From: Selaginella moellendorffii
Taxonomy: Eukaryota; Streptophyta; Lycopodiopsida; Selaginellales; Selaginellaceae
Assembly: GCF_000143415.4 (NCBI RefSeq)
Contig: NW_003314263.1
Coordinates: forward strand, 3,606,451 to 3,670,450
Direction: 5' to 3'
DNA length: 64,000 bases
Shown here: piece by piece, positions 22,844 to 34,526 of the stretch
Layout of the letters: each line of letters starts with the position of its first letter
Numbering within the stretch: position 1 is the first letter of the stretch
Made by a program: the position numbers and the translations under genes
The notes under the pieces: model-generated
Seen by the model: the letters and a program-made list of their open reading frames with translations, nothing else
What the model was told of the DNA's origin: nothing
Database searches by the model: none

Positions 22844-24475
22844 ATGGCAACGCATGGGCCGGAGGCTTTGTTTGGTGGATTCCGTGGAGCTGACGGCTCC
22901 AGGCTCAGGAGAATGATGGATTCTTCTTCGTCACAGCGGCCTGTTCGTCCTCTCAGGAAGAGAGGCATAAGAGTGGTGGTGCTTGACGAGGATAAGAATG
23001 CTGGACGGGAGAAATTTGCTTGCTCGGATGAGGAGGAAGACGACGATTGTAAAATCACTGGCTGTTGGTTGCCTCCAAAGAGGCGCCAGTCGAAGAGAGT
23101 CGGCGCCAAGAGGCCTGTGAAGTGGAACTCGGCTGTAAGTGACCACACTGCTACTACCACTACTACTACTACTACTACTGTCGATCTCTCAGACTGTGAG
23201 GTGGAAATCGGTGCTCACAGTGACATACGCAAGCGGTGGGAAGAAGCCGCCGAGAAGAGAAAGAGGTATCAGTCTTTCCCGAAGGCAGGGAAAGCTGGCG
23301 ATGGCGTTAGCGGTGCTCCAAGCGAGAGAAAGCACTCGTCAGGGGACGAGAGCGCATCAACTTCAAGGTGGAACATCAATGAGTCGGATGATGTTCACGT
23401 CCAGTCGATGTTTCACGATCAGGTGGAACCGGAAGTTGTGTTTAAGGAGCACAGACATACGAAGAAACAAGGCGCTGCCAATGGAACGTCTGGGGTGTAC
23501 CAGGCGAAGGGAGAGCCAAGTAGCGGCAATAAGAATTTATTCAGCAGGGAGTTCAAGGAAGAATTAAGGAGGTGCCAGAGCCCGTTCTCCAATGGATTTG
23601 GAGACACGAGGAGAACACCGCCATTGAAGAAGGATCATGGAACCAATAGCGAGACAGCTACACAGAGCCTGGCCGAGAATTGTACACCCTCAAGTGATAT
23701 CGTGACGGACAAATGTGGAGCGTCGGAGTTTATTGCCGATCGCGAGAAAGTCAAGGAGTCTGACGAGTTCAAGAAGGCTGACGAGGAGGAGTGGCAACGT
23801 CGGCAGGAAGAGCTTCAAAAACAGGTTGGCTTTTTCTTTTGCAGTTTATGGTTGTATGTAACGCTCGGCATCTTGTCTTGTTTAGGCACAAGAGGCCCAG
23901 AGGCTCAAGAAAAGAAAGAAAGCAGAGGCCGAGCGACAGCTAGCAATGGAAAGCAGGCAAAAACAACGAGTAGAACAGATTCGCGAGAATCAAATACAGG
24001 TAAAGCTCTCTTTTGTTCTTTTCTTTCTGGTCTTGGCTTTGTCGCTCACGTTGGCTCGGCGTTTTGCAGGAAATGAAGAACAATGGAATCAAGGAGTTGA
24101 TGCGCGGACAAATTCAGAGCGAGCTGGAGCGAAAAGTTGCTGGCTGCCTGGACATGGCCACGGTTCTACATCGTCTTGGGATCGCTGTGGAGGGAGGGGT
24201 TCAATGTACTCCAGAACAGGCATGTCTTTTGTCATTTGCTCGTAAGGTGGCGCATTTTTTTCCCTTTGTTTAACATTGCTGCGAATCACTTGTAGGTGAA
24301 TGCCGCATACAAAAAGGCTATCTTACGGTTCCATCCCGATCGAGCCGCCGCCACCGCGAACAATGATCCTCGGCGACAGGTCGAGGCCGAAGAGACATTC
24401 AAGCTCATCACAAAGATGAAAACATCCCTACAGCTCGTTCCTGCTTCCCTCAAGCCGCGCTCGGCTCGCAAGTGA
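22844..24475 (+). CDS. C-terminal J-domain protein, auxilin-like layout
   Basis: Four exons (22844-23824, 23886-23999, 24070-24219, 24296-24475) give 474 residues. The first ~320 are disordered, rich in Ser, Asp, Glu, Arg and Lys, with a Thr run near residue 105. A charged coiled coil follows (about 310-375). A J domain closes the protein, with HPD at 428-430 inside 'AAYKKAILRFHPDR'. A J domain at the extreme C-terminus after a disordered region is the layout of auxilin-like plant proteins, which recruit Hsp70 (in auxilins, to uncoat clathrin vesicles); clathrin-binding motifs were not found, so the substrate is unknown. The intron before the J-domain core uses GC rather than GT as donor (24220). 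An in-frame alternative donor downstream would insert ten residues. Confidence 0.85.
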
Positions 24476-27400
24476 TAGGTCCGGGTAAACAGTGGCTAAC
24501 ACATATATACAAAACTTTTTTCTTCCAGTTGGAGTGTCTTTGGCCTACTTGCGCAGCTTGTCATTGTCTTTGTCAGCTGGCTTTGAGTGTCAAAGATTCG
24601 TGGCTGGATCCAGCTTTACTAGATTAAAAGGGAAGTGGGGGTGGTAAGAAAGATCTTTGAGCTCTAAGAGTTTATTTTTTTCCAGGCCTCAAATATCTAT
24701 GCAATCTATGACTTTGTCCATATGGGCTGACCTGCTGTTTTTGTTGTGTGCGAGTAAAGGTGGAGAGGCCGGGTTGGACTCCCTGTACGCTACTGGAAAA
24801 TTTCCAACCTGAGCGAGCTACAGAGGCAGCAGCGAGCAGCAGTAGGAAGGTAAGCCTCCTTCAATGCTCTAGCTAGCTGTTTGTTTTTTCTTTTCTTTCC
24901 CTTCTTTCTTTGGTCCTCTGAATGCTGGACTACTAAACCATTTTGACGACTGGTCTCCTTCCAGGTGAACGGGAACGAACGAACGAACGAATGAACGAAC
25001 GCTGCTCCCGTTTGGGGAATCGCGTTAATGCTGCTGCTGCGGACGGGGGGGGGGGGACGACTCGTGATCTCTCGCTCTCGCTCGCTCGCTGTCAAGGAGG
25101 TACGCTTTCTCGCGTTTCGACTTTTCAATTCTTTCTTACTTTCCTGGAGAGTGCGTCCTACGAATAGAGGAAGATCGTAGTCGTCTTGTTGGTGTTGTGA
25201 AGTGGTAGCTAGCGCAGTGTAGTTATTAGCTCGGGTACCAAGGAGATGTTTGGAGATGTTTGGTGATGTGATGGCATTTTGTTGTTTTGTTTGTGAGCGA
25301 TGTTGAGTTGTGTTGTGTGTGTGCGTGTAATGTCCGAGAGAGAGAGAGAGAGAGCTAGAGAGCTCCAGAGATTTGAATGACTGCGCAATGCACACATGCA
25401 CGCTCACAGGTTTGGAAAAGTCCAAAACAGTGGTCTAAAGTGATGTTTGGAAAGGGCATTATTGGTGGAGCACAGTCTAAGTAAATGCCAACAATGGCTA
25501 CTTGCATAGATGGAGCAGCGATTTTTTGCTCTCTCTCTTCTGGTGGTCAGATTTCCTTTGTTTGGAGTGAAAGCTTTTTTGATTTCTCAACTCACTAGGC
25601 CTGGTCGTTCTAGCTTTCGCTTTGGACGATTCGTCTCCATTTGTGTTCCCAATGATTGTAACATTTCTATGATTGTTTTGATTGACACTGTTCCCTTGCA
25701 AGGAGGGGTGTGTGTTTTTGTCAAGAGAATCGCATGCGTGTATGTATGGTGTTCTTCCAAGCCTCTTGGAAAACAATTTGTTTCCTTTTGTTTGTTTACT
25801 TTTCATGGGGATGCTGTTGAGATTGGATCGAATGGGAGCTTGTAAACATCCATATGCTAAAATACTTTTCTTTGTTTTCTCCAGGAAGGTTAGTTGGTTA
25901 GTGTCACTCACGAGATACAATGTGATATATTGCTGTTGGAAAGCTTCCACTTTCACACATCACCTCATAAGTTCGTATCCATCCATTTCCATCCAAGCAT
26001 GCAATCTTGGGCCAATAAATTTATAAATCGCTAAGATCGGCCTCTATACAACTCCATGCTGCCTACCAATGACGTAGCAAAGCTCTGTAAACTTCCAAAG
26101 CAAACCAATCCGGATACACTCAAATCCCTAAGAAAAAGTTTAAACACTTTATATAATTACAATTATTATTATAAATATTAATCTATTATTTGTGAAACAA
26201 ACAGAATCATTTTGAGTCGGTCAATGATCAAGCAAAAAAGGCCCATAAGATTTTTGGGGTGAAAACTTTAAAGAGAAGAGATCGCTCTTGGAGATCACAT
26301 ATCTATTTGTACTGGAGCACTCTAATGCTGCAGGTGACCCAGCCAAAGGGAATTAAAGTGGAGGATAGATCTTGTGTGCATGGATGGGTTGGAAAGTGTT
26401 TTGTGTGGAGTGGAAGTGGTAGGACTTTATAATTGGTGGCTGCTGCTGCAAAGTCAATTTCCTTTGCCCACATTCATGTAACTTTGCATCTCTCAATCAT
26501 ATATATAGCACCTCTTGTGGAATTTATGGAGTTCCTGATCAAAAGTATATAAAGAGCTTGACTTGTGCCCAACCCAGCTGTTGACATTGTCTTTAGACAG
26601 CAGAAGTATTCACTGGCTTTGACTTTTCACCACAGTGCAGGGATTTACAACTTGGAGCAAATAAAAAACACTACAAGCCATCCAGCAAAGATTTCTAGTG
26701 TGTGTTGTGTTGTGGTTGTTTGAATCTTTTGCTTTTTGTTTCTTTCTTTCCAAGAAAATTTTCTCACTGCTAGGAGTCCTTGTCTACTAGACTTTGGCTC
26801 TAATTCATAGACTAGAAGATCAAAAAAACATATGAAAGGAGTTTGGGGGGCATGTTTTTGGTATGCTCTCCCTCTAGAAATGACATGCACAACAGCACAC
26901 CTGATAGCAAATAAAAGCATAAAAGCTCCATCCATTTCAATGTCAATACACATAATATTCGTCAACAATTGCAGGCAGGCAAGGAGGCACTGCTCAAGTA
27001 ACAGCAGTAGCAACAGTGGGACTGGAAGAAAGCTACATTCTAGGAGTAAGAAGACACATATACAGCCCGTATGTAATTATATTTGAGAAATAGAATATAA
27101 ATTCCCAGTAAATCAATTAGTAACTTCTCTGTTCTCTCTCTCTCTGTGTTATGTTTGTCTAAAGTGCTCTTTTGAATGTTCAAACTTGCAGTACACTAAA
27201 GGTGTGAACGGTGGTTAATATGTTATATTAAGTAGGAAAGTGGTGGATCCAGGAACAGGCATCAAAAGAGGACAATGACTAGTCTCAGATTTATATATCA
27301 AAAAATTATTATTTAATATTTGAAGAGAGAGATTGACATCAAAATAAAATTTTGAGATCTTATTTTCCATACTAAATAAAAGTGTGCGTGCCACCACCGT

Positions 27401-28637
27401 ACCCATCTAAAGCATGAGGAGGAATCGATGAAAAACACACGCGCTCCTGAAAGGGTCCAGTCCAGTCCAGTCCTGGAAGGAAATCCTTACTACTTTCTCC
27501 ACCACTGGAAAGAATTGAATTGAAGCTTCCAGTTTTTGCGATCGAAAGAGATCGCGTGTACGTATCCCTGTACGAGGGTCTACGTATACCACAGGGAATT
27601 TTAAAGCATCTTGAAGCGGTAGGCCGGACGCGTAGCTGCCAGTAGGTGGCGGTGGCCATAATTTAAGTTTTGGACAAGTGCATACAGATCTCTAGCTTAG
27701 CCATCTTCGGGGAAAATGGCCAGTGGCCCATGTGACGGGTCACTGTGGCTCATGCAAACACTATCAGATACGGTAGGGCTTTTGGGCCACAGTGGTCCAA
27801 ATCTCGGTAAACATTACAAGAATGTGGCGATCATATATGCGTGCCCAATGATTAAGAGTCATACGTAAGACAAAAAAGGCTCTTTTCTTTTTTCCCCATT
27901 TTTATTTTTATTATTTAGAGATCTTATATAATGAAAACGTATCATATAATCACAAGCGAAGTCTTTGGATTCGTGTAACTTTGATTATAATCTCAAGTGT
28001 TGGTCGTCTAAGCTCTTGGATTGTTAATTTACTGAATGGACCATTGGATCATGCCATGCAATGCTTGATCTATCATAGCTTCTAGACTTAAATCTCCATT
28101 CTCTCTTGTCTAAGTTGTTCCCAGCCAATATATATCTCCCTTATACTATTGCATTGCTCGATATAAAGAAGTGTTCTTGGCTATTTTCTGCTCGGTCTTG
28201 CGGTGGTTTTTTTCTCGACTAGTATAGAGCGTCGCAGCGGCGGCCCTTTCCCCTGCTCTTTCCTTGTTTAATTCGGCATAGATCCATCCCGTGATTCGCA
28301 AAATCGCTCTATCGATCCAACAACAAGTATATATATTGCGTGGCCAGTCCAATCCAACAAATTTGCTCGTAGCTCTTTTGTTTCTTTGTTGTTGTTGCTG
28401 GCTGCTGGCCAGGGTTTAAACTCTGCGAGCACTGCAAGGCCTTCCCGAGTGTGTGTCTCAGTGAAAGATGGGAGAAAAAAAACTCCACTCCACTTCTCTC
28501 CACGCATAGATACAACCGGAGTGTGTAAAGCTAGTTTTTCGAATAGTAGTAAGCAGCAGTAGAAGAGGAAGAAGGAGAAGGAAAGAAGAAGAAGAAGAAG
28601 AAGATTTATATTGTTTTTGCTTTGGGAAAGGCAAGCC
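24476..28637. other. 4.2-kb interval without a supported gene
   Basis: No exon chain was found on either strand. Simple repeats are present: a (GAAC)n-like run near 24970-25000, a run of eleven G's near 25047, a GA run near 25335-25353 and CT runs near 27130. Possible TATA elements at about 26500 ('catatatatagc') and 26550 ('gtatataaagag') stand in an otherwise unexplained, moderately GC region that could hold a non-coding transcript. The sequence nearest the P450 start is its presumed promoter and leader, with a purine-rich GAAGAA tract at 28560-28602. Confidence 0.5.
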
Positions 28638-30939
28638 ATGGTGGCAATTGTGGCGAGTGTTTTTGCGTTAGTGGCGATGGTGGCTGGAATGTGGGATGCT
28701 TTGTCTCAATGGGGCATTTTGATATCACTCGCGAGAGCTTGGAGGCGCGAGAAGAATGCAAAGCTTCCAAGAGGCAACTGGTGGCTTCCCTGGCTTGGAG
28801 AGAGCCTCGACTTCTTCTGGAGGAGCCCTGACGATTTCTACAAGACAAGATTCTCAAGGTCCATTGTCAAAGTTCCAACCTTTTCTCCAGAAAATCTTCT
28901 CTCTCCTTATGATCTTCTTCTTTTTGTTCTTCTCTCTGTCTGGATGGTTTCTTTCGAATTCTCATGTTGGAATTTTGGTGGTGGCACAGATACGGGAGTA
29001 TCTTCCTGTCACACATATTTGGGAGCACGACTATTGTGACATCAACTCCAGAGGAGGCCAAATTCATACTTGGAACTCGCCACAAGCTGTTTCGTGCCAG
29101 ATACCCGACCTCAATCGACCGGGTGCTCAATCACCCCTTTTGGGAGGGCGATTTCCACTGCCGAGTCCGCAAAATTGTCCAAGCCCCCATGATGCCCGAG
29201 GTGCTCAAATCCCAAATCTCAAAGTTTGATAGCTTGGCAACTTGGACTCTAAACACATGGTCTCACGGTGATCATGTGATCACACATGCCGAGACTCGAA
29301 AGGTATAGTCTTTCTAAAATCCATCCTCGGCTCCACGATTCCATATCCCAAAGTTCCCTCACGAATTCTTCTCCTTTCGATGATGCACGAACTTAAAGAG
29401 AAAAAAGTGGGTTTTAGCTGCATTGTTCTTTTCCCTTTCATCATCCTCGTAGAAGGATTGATCGAGTTTCATGAATGCAAGAAAACAATGCATTGATCTA
29501 GTTTTGATGTTTGGCTGCAGTTCTCGTTCCATGTCGCACTCTACTTGGTTTGCAGTTTGGAGCCATCCGCGGAATCTATGAAAATGCTCGACGACTACGA
29601 ATGTGTTGCGAAGGGAGCGATTTGCTTCCCGCTCAACGTCCCAGGAACAGGATTCCACTTGGCTCTCAAGGTGAAAACCATATTCGATTACATTATTTCA
29701 TTCGTTCTCACATATATTATTCTTAAACCTTGACAGAAGAGCAAGGTGATACTCGAAGCACTGGACAATATCATCGCCCGGAGAAGGATGGAGAGAAGCG
29801 TCCACAACGATATATTGAGCTCGCTCCTCAACTCCAGCGATGAAAACGGGATCAAACTCACCACCGACCAAGTCAAGAATGTTCTCATCACTCTCCTCTT
29901 TGCGGGGCACGAGACGACGGGGGTCTTGCTCGTTTGGATCGTCAAGTACTTGACAGAGAATCCTCAAGTTCTCCATTTGGTCAAGGTAAATAATTTCCAT
30001 CCATTTTAATTCTTTTTTTTTTTTGTATATTTTTAAAAATATTTTTCTTTCCAGGAGGAGCAAGAGATCGTCAGGCAGTCCATGGCCGATGACAAGCAGC
30101 CGCTGGCGTGGGCAAACGTACGAAACATGCCGTACACGCTCAAGGTATTTAAAGAGATCTGCTACTCTTGTTTGTTGGAACTTATGCCTCGCCCGAATCG
30201 TATCTAAATCTTGTGAGAAAACAAATGCAGGTCGTCCAAGAGACCCTTCGCCTCGCAAACGTCGCACCATTCTCTCCACGGGAAATTCTCGAGGACGTGG
30301 AATATAATGGTATCAAAAACCTTCACTGCAATACACTAGTATACTTATTTGTTTCTCTTTTTTGGCTGCTTTAGGCATCTTGTTTCCCAAAGGCTGGAGG
30401 GTACAAGTGTATTATCGCCACTTCCATCTCAATCCAGAGTACTATAAGGAACCTCTAAAGTTTGATCCATCTAGATTCGAGGTAAGGAAGAACATCATAC
30501 TCAATACCTGTTGAATACTAATTCTTGTATACTAAATTATCATTGTTCTCTTTGTTGTAGGTGCCCCCAAAGCCAATGGTGTACACTCCATTTGGGAATG
30601 GAATAAGGCTTTGCCCAGGGAGTGAGCTTGTAAAGCTGGAAGTACTGATTTTCATTCACAGGCTGGTGACAAACTACAGGTATATTATGGTTTTAACTTT
30701 TATTTAAGAGAAAAAGTGAGGAAAATAAAGAATTTTGAGCACTTCTTTCTTTTTGGTCAGTCAAAGCTTTGACTCCAACTTGGTTCTGATCATTTTCTTT
30801 CCCTCTTTGGTTTTTCAGCTGGCATGCAGTTGGAGCTGACAAGGGAATTCAATACTGGCCAACTCCCAGACCAAAAGGTGGCTATAAAATTAAGGTCCAC
30901 AGCCATGCCCACTCATCATTCTCACAAGAGCAACTATAA
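28638..30939 (+). CDS. Cytochrome P450, CYP85 clan
   Basis: Nine exons (28638-28858, 28990-29302, 29521-29670, 29737-29985, 30055-30144, 30231-30309, 30375-30481, 30561-30679, 30819-30939) join in phase to 482 residues. A hydrophobic N-terminal anchor precedes '[15 protein letters not shown]', the proline-rich hinge. The I-helix carries AGHETT (284-289). The K-helix has ETLR (345-348), and the haem loop reads [10 protein letters not shown] with the Cys ligand at 421. The nine-exon pattern and the 'PWLGE', 'AGHETT' and 'CPG.EL.KLE' signatures fit the CYP85 clan (CYP85, 88, 90, 707, 716, 722 families). These oxidise steroids, triterpenes, gibberellin precursors or abscisic acid at the ER membrane. 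The exact family and substrate cannot be decided by eye. All key residues are present and it appears functional. Confidence 0.92.
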
Positions 30940-31478
30940 TAGCTAGATCCAGTTCAAGGACCAATGGGAGAGAGAAGAAAAAGGCCAAAAAAACGAGGAG
31001 AGAAGCTTCTTACGATTGATCGATAGATTTTTCGGTAGCGAAGATCAGTTCGCCGCTCGATTCGTTCCGTCTAGGCTAGAGAAAGAAACTTGGAAACAAT
31101 AATCCCACTGTAAGTAAGAGGAATTCAAAGAGGCCAGGCGAAAGCAAGCCTGGAAGTTTGAGTCTCATCATCTCTGGGTGTGTCTCGCTATAAAAGAAGA
31201 ACCAAACAGAGAAAAAAAGGAAGAAATAGGCCGGACCTCAAACTGGAATCAATGACGCGAAGGCAGCCACCAGTGGAATCCATGTGGTTGCTGCGTCCTT
31301 CAGACACCAACATGGTACCATTCTTTATATCTTTATTCGCTCGTTCTCTCCTTTTTTTTTTTTGCCTGGCTGAATCGAAGGACACACCAAGTTGGCCACT
31401 GAAAGCAAAGGAGTGGAAACGTTTCTGAGATTGAGGTGACAAAGCAGCAAACAGGGAATACGCTGTCTTTGTTCTTCC

Positions 31479-33006
31479 TTACGACGTTGTTGCCAGGGAC
31501 GAGTTTTGGATCAAGCGGTAGTACAGCAGCAACATTGTCGCAATGCAAGACCTGGAAAATGGAGTGAGAGGAAGAAAAGGAGAAAGAAGGGCCTGTGTCA
31601 TAACTTACAGGATCGCAAAAACGAAGAGGATGTTTCTCGGATCAACGGTTGAATGCCGGTGATGGCGACGACGAGAGTGAAGCTCGCCACGGTCTTCATC
31701 GCCATCTTTCCGCAGGTTGGGATTTGTCACTGGCAAAGTTGGCAATGTGGGGGACCAAAACGGTAGGATGTGCGTCAAAAGTTGCTTGTAGAAGGGCCCT
31801 GGTGGAATCAATCAATCAAAAAACGAATTTCCTTCGAGCAGAAATCCAGCTTACCACGGCGGGCATATTTTCTACTGATTGCGTCCTCGTCGTCACCATC
31901 ATCGTCGATGTAAGGCATTGATCCTATGACGACCTTCTCCGGCCGGTAGGAATTTTTCCTTGCTAGAGAATTTGCCTGGAACACACGCAGAAAGAATCAG
32001 TGCCCATGAAAGCAAAAGACAGGGAAAGCCTGACCATTTGGGACGAAACATTGGGAGATGGGGAAGTATTTGCAGAGGTGGAGGCCACTGGAGCAGTAGA
32101 TGACGGCTCATCCACAGCAGATATCTCGCTCACTGTCGAGACAGGTTGGTGGCCTTCAAGCGCGCTCTTCTCCGGGATCCCGATGGTAGAGACGAGAGGC
32201 ATGGACGAAAACGCTGCCGGTGCGGCATCCGGATTCGTCAAGTCACCTCCCAGCAAAGTTCCTGCGAGGCCAGCCTGCAACGTCACAGTTTTTATTCTCA
32301 GTTAGAGACAGAATTCGAGAATTTGCTAAGAGTTACCTGTGCTATCGCTTCCCTGAGCTTCAAAGGAAGACCAACGTTGAAGTTTCGAAAGTTCTTTGGC
32401 GGTGGAGGCCAAAGCTGATTCAAACGAGTCAAAGCTTAAACCCATAGCTTACGAGACCGGAATAAAAAAGAAGAAGAAATTCTTACCGGCAAGCCACACT
32501 CTGGACATCCATAGCCAGCCGGGGCTGTATGATCTGGGAAGCTCTTGAGGTGTGACTCCAAGCAGGAAGAATGCAAAGCATCTGTAGAAGAGAAGTTAAG
32601 TCGAAGCAAAGACAAAAGAAGAACTCACGTAGACATCCCAGTCTGGACACCGCTTGATCTTCACGAAGCTCCTCATCACAAACGCTACATTTTGGAGGCC
32701 ACGAGTAGTCAGGGTCGATCACCCACTCGGGATAAGTTCGCACCTAAAAGATTCCCATCACAACAGCCGCTGTGAGAAGAGATCGCTAGCTGGAAGAGGA
32801 AAAATCGATCTACAGAGCTCGCGCGCTCACTCACTCACTCACCACGCAAATCTTGTGCTGATCCGCGCACACGCATTCACCGCAGAGCGCGAGAGAGTGG
32901 CAATAGCAGTAGATTCGCGTGGCCTGCCGCGCCCCTGGATGGATTGAGTTAGAGATCCTCGCAGAACGAGGACAGGACTCACCTTGCGGCACGCGCAGAC
33001 CACCAT
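31479..33006 (-). CDS. ZFPL1: Zinc finger protein-like 1 homologue (Golgi membrane)
   Basis: Nine minus-strand exons (33006-32983, 32923-32843, 32743-32629, 32581-32487, 32414-32337, 32274-32035, 31975-31855, 31798-31609, 31551-31479) close in phase at 338 residues. The N-terminus has a B-box-like Cys/His cluster ('CYCHSLALCGECVC'), then a RING-like finger ('PPKCSVCDEEL', 'HSSCLESHL', 'TAPAGYGCPECGLPLWPP'), the same order and wording as animal ZFPL1. A low-complexity Ser/Thr/Pro linker, an acidic stretch and one C-terminal membrane span ('ILFVFAIL' across the last intron) follow. ZFPL1 is a cis-Golgi integral membrane protein that helps maintain Golgi structure, in animals through GM130. It is divergent from RER1, another ER-Golgi factor, with 149 bp between the start codons. 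The C-terminal anchor position is as in animals. Confidence 0.93.
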
Positions 33007-33155
33007 CGCGAATCGCCGATCGCCGATCGCCCTAAAACACGAAACCCTAAAGAGCCCTAAAAACAGAGCATTTCAAATGTTTACTTTTCCAAGGGCTCTA
33101 GATCTTGGAATTTTAGGGCTAGGCTAGGGTTTGGGCAGAGAAGGGGGAAAGGAAG
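33007..33155. promoter_or_regulatory. Bidirectional promoter between ZFPL1 and RER1
   Basis: Only 149 bp separate the two start codons. The interval holds an AAACCCTAA telo-box (33042-33050), several further CCCTAA/CCCTAAA half-motifs near 33030 and 33056, and on the RER1 side 'ttttagggctaggctagggttt', the same motif inverted. No TATA box is seen. Shared use by both genes is inferred from spacing. Confidence 0.6.
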
Positions 33156-33912
33156 ATGATGGAGGGCGCCGTGGAGGCAGATCCAGTGTCCACTGCTGCG
33201 CAATGGCGGAGCTCCGTGTCGCGCAAGCTCCAGCAGGTGTTGGATCGATGGACGCCATTCCCGATGTGGCGCTGGCTGGGGACGCTGGTGGCGGCGTCGA
33301 TCTATGGCATCAGGGTGTACTACCTGGAGGGATTCTATGTCATCACGTACGCTCTGGGGATCTATCTTCTCAATCTCCTCATCGGATTTCTCTCGCCGCA
33401 AGTGGATCCCGAGTACGAGGGCCCGGTTTTGCCGCACATTGTCAAGGAGAGCGATGAATTCCGGCCGTTTATGAGGAGGCTCCCGGAATTCAAGTGCTGG
33501 TAAGCTGGAATTCTTCTTCTTTTGTGCGAAGAGTGTCATCTTTGCTCGATTCCTTGCTCAAGGTCTGATTTTTTCTCCATCTTCTTGCAGGTATGGCTTG
33601 ACGAGAGCTATCGGCATTGCTTTCGTGATGACCTTCTTCCCGATATTCGACGTTCCAGTGTTTTGGCCAATCCTGGTGATCTACTGGGTCGTGCTTTTGT
33701 TCCTCACGATGAAGAGACAAATACTTCACATGGTGAAGCATAGATACATTCCATTCTCTATCGGTAAACAGGTAAAAACCATTTTATTTTCGTTCCGTCT
33801 CGTGGAGTAAAAGTCTGATTTTTTTTTCTGGTTTCGTGTTGTTTTGGTTGATTCACAGCGCTACAGCGGGAGGGCATCGTCTTCTGACAAGGCAAGCACT
33901 TCTACAGATTAG
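33156..33912 (+). CDS. RER1: RER1-type ER retrieval receptor
   Basis: Exons 33156-33499, 33591-33771 and 33859-33912 give 192 residues. A soluble N-terminus is followed by paired membrane spans around residues 40-80 and 120-160. Hallmark RER1 segments are present ('FLSPQVDPE', '[16 protein letters not shown]', '[16 protein letters not shown]'). RER1 cycles between Golgi and ER in COPI vesicles and returns escaped ER membrane proteins by recognising their transmembrane segments. The third exon may instead end at 33891 with a GC donor and continue at 34073-34135 after a TCTCAG acceptor, giving a 206-residue form with an acidic tail. Both endings keep the conserved core. Two in-frame ATGs start the gene; the first is used here. 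Confidence 0.93.
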
Positions 33913-34526
33913 AAAAAAAAAAAAATGGTATCCAAGCTCGAAAAGAATGCATTTCGATTCATTCATTTCATTCGCTCGCCAGTCTTAAACCAGTCTTAAA
34001 CCATAGCTTGCTCTTTCTTTCCAGTGACAACCAGCCGATCTTACATCGAGTTTTTCTTGCTTTGGCTCTCAGGAGGAAGACCATCCCGAGACTCCCAGTT
34101 TTGATGAATCTAATCACGATGACGACCAGGCCTGATTGATCGATCGCTCGATCCATCCAATCTTCTCCCGCGAGAAGATTAAAAATGGATCTCTTTTGTA
34201 AAGCTGTGCTTCTATAGGAGAGAGGAGAAGCTCCACTTTCACTCTCTTCTATCTGTTAGAACAAAACCATAGTTTTGACGCTCTTAAGTTTCGAGCCCCG
34301 GACCGACATCGCGCTGCCTACGTGGAACAGCGACCTCTGTACGGCACCAATGGCGCGCGAGCTCTTCGTACGGAGCCTTGGAGGAAAGCGCAGCATAAAT
34401 TCCAATGGAGGCCGGACTGTTTATCCGCCGCGACGAGAGCTCACAGGCAAGTTTAAAGTCGGTTGTTTTGAGGTGAATCCATGCATAAAAGTTCCTCTTT
34501 TGGTGGTTTTCTTCCAGGCAGGAAGA

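Noticed and set aside
22489-23160. 223-codon minus-strand frame overlapping the J-domain gene
   Set aside because: It is antisense to the disordered acidic N-terminus of that gene. Ser/Pro-rich composition is what the reverse of Asp/Glu/Arg codons gives.
24760-24800. Possible miR160-related site ('ggactccctgtacgc')
   Set aside because: The match to the mature miRNA is partial, and no complementary arm was found to form a precursor hairpin.
24790-25425. 211-codon minus-strand frame with poly-Ser and Thr-His runs
   Set aside because: The frame is carried by simple repeats (GA, GAAC); no domain, no splice partner.
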